From positions 1-5,788 of the forward strand of contig JAJZMN010000140.1 of the NCBI GenBank assembly GCA_021850345.1: a DNA stretch of 5,788 bases, read 5' to 3'. The notes below the pieces were generated by a model, which was given only the letters and a program-made list of their open reading frames with translations, searched no databases and was not told where the DNA came from. The position numbers and the translations under genes were made by a program. This DNA is from Actinomycetes bacterium (GTDB taxonomy: Bacteria > Actinomycetota > Acidimicrobiia > Acidimicrobiales > RAAP-2). Numbering within the stretch: position 1 is the first letter of the stretch; each line of letters starts with the position of its first letter. This document shows positions 1 through 3,926 of the stretch, piece by piece.

Positions 1-16
1 CGGCCGCGTCGCCTCC

Positions 17-92
17 CCCGGGCCCCGTCGCCTACTGGGCCCCGTCGCCTGCCCGGGCCCCTTCGCCTACTGGGCCCCGTCGCCTGCCCGGG
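17..92. repeat. 35-base GC-rich tandem repeat, two copies, overlapping the hydrolase 3' end
   Basis: Bases 17-51 and 52-86 are two copies of a 35-base unit that differ only at 27 versus 62 (g versus t), and identity continues to 57 versus 92. Each unit contains two diverged half-units of 17 and 18 bases built on GGGCCCCGTCGCCT. Counting a partial copy on the left, the core (g/t)TCGCCT starts at 8, 27, 44, 62 and 79. The inner copy includes the last codons and TAG stop of the minus-strand hydrolase gene, and the outer copy (stop at 32-34) lies beyond it. This looks like a small minisatellite formed by slippage or unequal exchange. It may continue past the left edge only in degenerate form. No function is evident. 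Confidence 0.85.
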
Positions 93-963
93 GCAACGCC
101 GCCGCGACGGCCGAGGCCACGGCGGCGTACCCTGCGGCGTTCAGGTGGATGTTGCCCTTGGAGCACATCCACGAGAGCCCGCAGACCTTCACCACGTCGG
201 CCGGCAGCGCGCCGGCGCCCGCCGGGGGAGAGGACGTGGCCAGCGAGAACGCCGACGGCACGTTGGCGACCGCGACACCGGCCCGCGCGTAGACGTCGTG
301 CAAGGTGGCGTTGAGGCGGTTGACGGCCGAGAGGGCGCCAGCCGAGTACGCACGCCCCTCGGGCCCTTGGAGGTAGGCGGCGAGGGCAGGGTCGTTGTGC
401 AGCAGGCCGACGATCAGCATGGAGTGTCCGCCGGCCGCCCGCAGCTTCCGCAGGATCACCGGAAGGGTGCGGGAGATGCGTCCCAGTGCAGCGGTCACGC
501 AGGACTGGTCCACGGCGCCGTGTGCGACGCAAGGCCACAGGTCGTTGAAGCCGAGGTCCACCGTGGCGAGAACGGTCTGGCCCCGGTGGCCGCGAAGGAA
601 GTCCACCGCAGCCGAGACCTCGGAGCCCGCAACGAAATGGCACCGTCCGCCGCCCTCCAGTGCTGCCTGGGAAGTGATGCCGGGGCATCCGACGTGCACG
701 AGCTGGAGCCCCGGCCAGCGGCTCCGCTCCATTGCGACGAGTGCGTCCGCATATCCCTCGTCGGTCGGGACGACGTGCCCGCCCGGGCCCACGGGTTGCA
801 TGCCGAGCGACTCGGAGGCGCCGAGCGCGAGGTAGTAGGTGCGGCGCGCGGGCGCGGCGGCTGTCGCCACCGCAGCCCCGACCAGCGGTGCGACGGCGGC
901 ACCCGCGACGACGAGGGCGGCAAGCCGCACGAGCAGGCGCCGCACCCGGGCCGGAGGGATCAC
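67..963 (-). CDS. secreted SGNH/GDSL-type hydrolase (esterase/lipase-like)
   Basis: This 298-residue protein is probably exported and acts as an extracytoplasmic ester hydrolase; the substrate cannot be read from the sequence. It starts at GTG (961-963), with a weak TAGGA Shine-Dalgarno-like stretch about seven bases upstream. Residues 1-37 form a Sec-type signal peptide: RVRR, a long hydrophobic Ala/Val core, then small residues (ATAAAPA). SGNH blocks follow in order: block I LALGASESLG with nucleophile Ser50, block II VGCPG (Gly92), block III DLGFND (Asn140), and block V NIHLNAAGY (His273). The layout YYLALG...GYAD...GCPG...GFND...C matches a common actinobacterial secreted SGNH group. Two departures are visible: GDS reads GAS (Ala49), and the usual Asp three residues before His273 is Gly270. 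Cys93, 108, 145, 155, 261 and 267 fall into close pairs and suggest three disulfides. The gene diverges from the ccm operon, and no functional link is apparent. Confidence 0.85.
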   Translation of the reverse strand: MIPPARVRRLLVRLAALVVAGAAVAPLVGAAVATAAAPARRTYYLALGASESLGMQPVGPGGHVVPTDEGYADALVAMERSRWPGLQLVHVGCPGITSQAALEGGGRCHFVAGSEVSAAVDFLRGHRGQTVLATVDLGFNDLWPCVAHGAVDQSCVTAALGRISRTLPVILRKLRAAGGHSMLIVGLLHNDPALAAYLQGPEGRAYSAGALSAVNRLNATLHDVYARAGVAVANVPSAFSLATSSPPAGAGALPADVVKVCGLSWMCSKGNIHLNAAGYAAVASAVAAALPRAGDGAQ

Positions 964-1026
964 CGGATCGTCCTACCCGCAGCGGCTAACGGCTGGATGA
1001 GCAGGGGCTGACGTCTGGATGAACGA

Positions 1027-1042
1027 GGCGGCGGCCGCCGCC
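1027..1042. repeat. 16-base perfect palindrome upstream of ccmA
   Basis: GGCGGCGGCCGCCGCC is a perfect inverted repeat centred at 1034/1035. It ends two bases before the proposed -35 box of the ccm promoter. The position would suit a dimeric regulator, but the sequence is also a simple GGC/GCC trinucleotide run, common in DNA this GC-rich. Regulatory function is speculative. Confidence 0.35.
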
Positions 1043-1044
1043 GC

Positions 1045-1074
1045 TTGGACCCTTCGGGTGAGCGCCCGTAGCAT
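1045..1074 (+). promoter_or_regulatory. candidate promoter of the ccmABCDEF operon
   Basis: A housekeeping-sigma-like pair is visible: TTGGAC at 1045-1050, an 18-base spacer, and TAGCAT at 1069-1074 (four of six matches to TATAAT). Transcription would begin near 1080-1082, giving a 5' leader of only about 6-8 bases before the ATG at 1088. That fits the absence of a good Shine-Dalgarno site there. Short or absent leaders are common in actinobacteria. The call rests on pattern only, and no alternative promoter in 964-1087 looked better. Confidence 0.35.
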
Positions 1075-1087
1075 GTCGCCTCGGGTC

Positions 1088-1804
1088 ATGGAGCTCGCAG
1101 TCCACCTTCGCTCGGCGGTCGCCCTGGCCGGCCGGTTCCCTGCTCTTTCCGGAGTCGATCTCGACGTCGCCGCCGGAGAGGTCGTCGCCGTGCTCGGGGC
1201 GAACGGGGCCGGCAAGACGAGCCTGCTGCGGGCCTGTGCGGGGCTCGTGCCCGTCACCTCGGGCGAGGCGGTGGTGCTCGGCTGTGACCTGCGAGCGGGC
1301 AGGACCGAGGTCCGCCGCAGGGTCGGGCTCCTCGGTCACGATCCCGCGCTCTACGACGAGCTCACCGCGGTCGAGAACGTCCGTTTCGCCGTGCGTGCCG
1401 CGGGACTCAGGGCCGACGGCGTGGATCGCGCGCTGGACCGGCTGGGGCTCGGCGGCCGGCTGCGAACGACGCCCGCCATGCGGATGTCCGCGGGTCAGCG
1501 GCGCAGGACCGCGCTCGCCGCGCTCGTGGCACGCCGCCCGGAGCTGTGGCTGCTCGACGAGCCGCACGCCGGCCTCGACGCAGAGGCCCGCGCGCTCGTC
1601 GGGTCGCTCGTCGCCGAGGTCGCCGCGGCGGGGGCGACGGTGGTGCTCACGTCCCACGAGCCCGAGCTCGCGGTGCCACTCGCCGACCGGGCCGCGGTGA
1701 TGGCGGGCGGAAGGGTCGCAGAGGTGCGCCGAGGCGGGCGGGGCGCGCCCGGGCCCGCTCCGGTCCTCGTGGCGCTCGGGGAGGACGACGCCGATGTGGC
1801 GTGA
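1088..1804 (+). CDS. ccmA: CcmA, ATP-binding subunit of the CcmAB haem/holo-CcmE release transporter
   Basis: This 238-residue ABC ATPase acts at the inner face of the membrane with CcmB; its ATP hydrolysis is needed to release haem-loaded CcmE from CcmC. Visible motifs are Walker A GANGAGKT (37-44), a CcmA-type LGHDPALYDELTAVENVRF stretch (82-100), the ABC signature MSAGQRRR (133-140), Walker B LWLLDEP (153-159), D-loop AGLD (161-164) and H-loop His190 (TSHE). The frame is open back to ATG 1019 (261 residues), with in-frame starts at 1058 (GTG) and 1073. I chose 1088 because MELAVHL... is where CcmA proteins normally begin, the extra 23 residues are a low-complexity Ala-rich leader, and the candidate promoter lies inside that stretch. 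The Q-loop Gln (LGHQP in the E. coli protein) is Asp85 here. The length is normal for the family. The gene overlaps ccmB by 11 bases. Confidence 0.9.
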   Translation: MELAVHLRSAVALAGRFPALSGVDLDVAAGEVVAVLGANGAGKTSLLRACAGLVPVTSGEAVVLGCDLRAGRTEVRRRVGLLGHDPALYDELTAVENVRFAVRAAGLRADGVDRALDRLGLGGRLRTTPAMRMSAGQRRRTALAALVARRPELWLLDEPHAGLDAEARALVGSLVAEVAAAGATVVLTSHEPELAVPLADRAAVMAGGRVAEVRRGGRGAPGPAPVLVALGEDDADVA

Positions 1805-2462
1805 CGCCCTGCTCGTCGCGGGAAAGGACGTCCGCATCGAGCTGCGCTCGCGCGTGGCCCTGTGGCAGGTGCTGCCGTTCGCGGTGCTCGTGCTCGTCCT
1901 CTTCGGCTTCGCGCTCGGCCCCGGGCCGACCGCGTTGCGAGTCGCCGGCCCCGGGCTGTACTGGCTCGCCGTGCTCTTCTCCACGGTGCTCGCGACCCAG
2001 CGGAGCATGGCCATCGAGTCGGGAGAGGGAACGCGCGACGGGCTGCGGCTCTCCGGCATCGATCCTGCAGGCGTGTTCCTGGGTAAGGCAGCCGCCGTGG
2101 CCCTCCAGCTGGTCGCGGTCCAGGTGCTGCTGGGTGCCGGGATCGTCGTGCTCTTCGGCGTGCATCTCCAGACCTGGTGGCTCGCGCTCGTCGCGTCCGT
2201 CCTTGCGACGGTGGGCTTGTCGGCCGCCGGTGTCCTCTACGGGGCGCTGTCGGCGGGGCTGCGGGTGCGCGAGACCCTGCTCCCGCTGCTCGTGCTCCCG
2301 ATCGTCGCACCCGTGCTGATCGCCGGGTCGCGCGCGTGGACCGCCGCGGTGAGCGGCGCGGTCGCGTCGGGTGCCACGTGGCTCAAGATCCTCGGGCCGT
2401 TCGCCGTCGTCTACCTGGCCGTCGGCATCGCGCTGTACGGACCGCTCCAGGAAGCAGGATGA
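1794..2462 (+). CDS. ccmB: CcmB, membrane subunit of the CcmAB transporter
   Basis: This 222-residue integral membrane protein is the normal length for CcmB. Six hydrophobic segments lie at roughly 22-42, 54-69, 96-123, 127-155, 160-178 and 199-216. Family features include the N-terminal cytoplasmic stretch LLVAGKDVRIELRSR, the cytoplasmic loop ESGEGTRDGLRLSGIDP (75-91), and RETLLPLLVLPIVAPVLIAG (159-178). With CcmA it forms the transporter that drives release of holo-CcmE from CcmC/D. The ATG start lies inside the end of ccmA (11-base overlap). It is preceded by a strong Shine-Dalgarno site, GGGGAGGA at 1778-1785, eight bases before the start, which is the best ribosome site in the operon. 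Translation is probably both coupled to ccmA and independently supported. Confidence 0.92.
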   Translation: MWRDALLVAGKDVRIELRSRVALWQVLPFAVLVLVLFGFALGPGPTALRVAGPGLYWLAVLFSTVLATQRSMAIESGEGTRDGLRLSGIDPAGVFLGKAAAVALQLVAVQVLLGAGIVVLFGVHLQTWWLALVASVLATVGLSAAGVLYGALSAGLRVRETLLPLLVLPIVAPVLIAGSRAWTAAVSGAVASGATWLKILGPFAVVYLAVGIALYGPLQEAG

Positions 2463-3277
2463 GCACCCGGCTGCGGTCCTTCACGCGCTGGGTCGGCCTG
2501 TTCGCGCTGGTCTCCACGGTGCTCACCGTCTGGCTGGGACTGTGGGTCACCCCGCCGGCGAAGGTCCAAGGGACACTGGCGCGGCTCCTCTACCTCCACC
2601 CTCCGATCGCGTGGGTCGCCCTCTACTGTGCCTTCGGGGTGGCTGCCCTCTCGAGCATCCTCTACCTCTGGCGCCGCACCCGTTCGCTCTTCTGGGACCG
2701 GCTCGGGGCGTCCGCCGTCGAGGTCGGGGTGGTGTTCACGGCCCTCACCCTCGTGACCGGCTCGCTGTGGGGACGGCCCACGTGGGGCGTCTGGTGGACC
2801 TGGACAGCCCGGCTCACCTCGACCGCGCTGTTGCTCGTCCTCTTCCTCGGCTACCTGGCGCTCCGACGCGTGCCCGCGGATCCCGACGTGCGTGCGCGCC
2901 GGTGCGCGGTCGCGGCATTGGTCGCCTTCGTCGACGTGCCGATCGTCACGTTCTCGGTCGACTGGTGGCAGACGCTGCATCAGCGGGGGACGGTCCTGAA
3001 CCCGGGTCTCACACTGAAGGTGCACGGGCTCATGGCCTGGACGATGGGTCTCGGCTTCCTCGCCATGACGCTCGTGTTCGTCTGGATGGTGCTCGTGCGC
3101 TACCGCGTCGAGCTGCTCTCCGACCAGATCGGCGACGAAGAGCTCGAGGTTTCCCTGTCCGAGCGTTGGGCGGAGGCATCCGTCCCGGCGGGAGGCGGCT
3201 CGCTCGCCGGTGCAGGTCCCGACGACGGCGGCATCGGCGCAGCGCACCTCGCAGAGCCGGCGGGGGGGCCACGGTGA
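2459..3277 (+). CDS. ccmC: CcmC, haem-handling membrane protein that loads CcmE
   Basis: This 272-residue protein presents haem at the outer membrane face for covalent attachment to CcmE. Six membrane segments are visible at about 13-31, 46-70, 83-103, 119-137, 147-165 and 186-213. The two haem-ligand histidines expected of the family are present: His47 (LYLHPPIAW) and His174 (WWQTLHQ). The tryptophan-rich WWD-type motif lies at 104-120 (WGRPTWGVWWTWTARLT). The Asp usually found in WDxRLT is Thr116 (codon ACA, 2804-2806). A C-terminal tail of about 58 residues follows the last helix, acidic at first (SDQIGDEELEVS) and then Gly/Ala-rich. It is longer than in E. coli CcmC and probably cytoplasmic. 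The ATG overlaps the ccmB stop as ATGA, with AGGA (2449-2452) six bases upstream. The end overlaps the ccmD start by four bases. Confidence 0.93.
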   Translation: MSTRLRSFTRWVGLFALVSTVLTVWLGLWVTPPAKVQGTLARLLYLHPPIAWVALYCAFGVAALSSILYLWRRTRSLFWDRLGASAVEVGVVFTALTLVTGSLWGRPTWGVWWTWTARLTSTALLLVLFLGYLALRRVPADPDVRARRCAVAALVAFVDVPIVTFSVDWWQTLHQRGTVLNPGLTLKVHGLMAWTMGLGFLAMTLVFVWMVLVRYRVELLSDQIGDEELEVSLSERWAEASVPAGGGSLAGAGPDDGGIGAAHLAEPAGGPR

Positions 3278-3444
3278 GCTACGTCGACGCCGGCTACGCG
3301 ATCGCGCTCGTCGTGCTCGCGGTCTACTCCCTCTCGCTGCTCGCCCGGCGCCGTCGGCTCGAGCGCGCCGCCACCCGGCGACCTCCCGGTACGGGACCCG
3401 GCGGAGGCGTGGAGCCACCAGCCACCGGCGCTCCCCGCCCGTGA
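3274..3444 (+). CDS. ccmD: CcmD, small single-helix haem-maturation protein
   Basis: This is a 56-residue protein starting at GTG (3274-3276), which overlaps the ccmC stop as GTGA. It has the usual CcmD build: a short N-terminal stretch (VSYVDAGYA), one membrane helix (about 9-24), a basic stop-transfer cluster ARRRRLERA (24-32), and a short Pro/Gly-rich cytoplasmic tail. CcmD stabilises the CcmC-CcmE complex and helps release holo-CcmE. It is recognised by position between ccmC and ccmE and by topology plus the YVxxGYAIA and RRRRLE pattern, since the family is poorly conserved. A G-tract (3262-3268) precedes the start by five bases and could serve as a weak ribosome site; coupling to ccmC is likely the main route of initiation. 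Confidence 0.85.
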   Translation: MSYVDAGYAIALVVLAVYSLSLLARRRRLERAATRRPPGTGPGGGVEPPATGAPRP

Positions 3445-3926
3445 CCGTCACGACGGCACCCACCGGCACGGGCCGGGCGCCGGCGGCCCGGCCTGCGCAT
3501 CGCCGGGGACGCCTGCGCCTCCTCGCCGTGTTCGTCCTCCTCGCAGGTGCGGTCGCCTACCTGCTCGTAGAAGGCCTCGGGAGCTCGCTCGACTACTTCG
3601 ACACGGTGGCACAGGCCATCGCGCACAAGGCGCAGATCGGGACGAGCGTCATCCGGCTCGAGGGGGTCGTCGTCCCCGGCACCATCCACCGCACCGCTCG
3701 CGGCGCGACCTTCGACGTGTCGGGAGGCGGTCACCGGGTCGTGGTGCACAACACCGGCTCGCCGCCCCAGCTGTTCCAGCCCGACATCCCCGTGGTCGTG
3801 GTCGGGCACTTCAGCTCCCCGAGTTCCGACGTCTTCGTGTCGAACCAGATCATGGTGAAGCACTCGGCGACATACATCGCCGAGCACCCGACACGCGTCC
3901 GGGCCCCGAACGGCTCCGAGCACTGA
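3441..3926 (+). CDS. ccmE: CcmE, membrane-anchored haem chaperone
   Basis: This 161-residue protein covalently binds haem outside the membrane and passes it to CcmF/H. It has a basic N-terminus (AHRRGRLR), one membrane anchor (about 25-44), then a beta-rich OB-fold domain. Family stretches include LLVEGLGSSLDYFDTVAQA (41-59), IRLEGVVVPGTI (71-82), and TGSPPQLFQPDIPVVVVGHF (105-124). The haem-attachment residue is His141 in VKHSATY, within an HxxxY motif (Tyr145). It is therefore the classical histidine type, not the CxxxY variant. The GTG start at 3441-3443 overlaps the ccmD stop as GTGA. The open frame extends further upstream, but that part is Arg-rich and runs inside ccmC and ccmD, so it is not coding. 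No good Shine-Dalgarno site is close, so re-initiation after ccmD is likely. Confidence 0.92.
   Translation: MTVTTAPTGTGRAPAARPAHRRGRLRLLAVFVLLAGAVAYLLVEGLGSSLDYFDTVAQAIAHKAQIGTSVIRLEGVVVPGTIHRTARGATFDVSGGGHRVVVHNTGSPPQLFQPDIPVVVVGHFSSPSSDVFVSNQIMVKHSATYIAEHPTRVRAPNGSEH

Larger units (their letters stand above)
964..1087. other. divergent intergenic region between hydrolase gene and ccm operon
   Basis: This 124-base gap separates the divergent starts at 963 (GTG, minus) and 1088 (ATG, plus). It holds the candidate ccm promoter, the palindrome at 1027-1042, and a direct repeat of CTGGATGA at 993-1000 and 1015-1022 (22-base period, about two helical turns). I saw no convincing -10/-35 pair for the minus-strand gene, no riboswitch-like structure and no terminator. 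If ccmA really started at 1019, the gap would shrink to 55 bases. Confidence 0.6.

Noticed and set aside
17..92. Intrinsic terminator for the hydrolase gene formed by the GGGCCC-rich repeats
   Set aside because: GGGCCC is self-complementary and many pairings are possible, but no single dominant stem with a following T-run on the minus strand is visible.
145..1011. 288-codon plus-strand open frame opposite the hydrolase gene
   Set aside because: It is low-complexity Arg/Gly/His/Ala-rich sequence without a recognisable domain, antisense to a gene with clear signal peptide and SGNH blocks. It is typical shadow coding in GC-rich DNA.
1019..1087. Upstream in-frame ATG giving a 261-residue CcmA
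   Set aside because: The extra 23 residues are Ala-rich and unlike CcmA N-termini, there is no good ribosome site before 1019, and the best promoter candidate lies inside this stretch.
986..2059. Long minus-strand open frames opposite ccmA/ccmB
   Set aside because: Ser/Arg/Pro-rich with no domain features. The plus strand carries all ABC ATPase motifs.
2411..3469. 352-codon minus-strand open frame opposite ccmC/ccmD
   Set aside because: It is charged and low-complexity with no motif, and lies opposite a clear CcmC.
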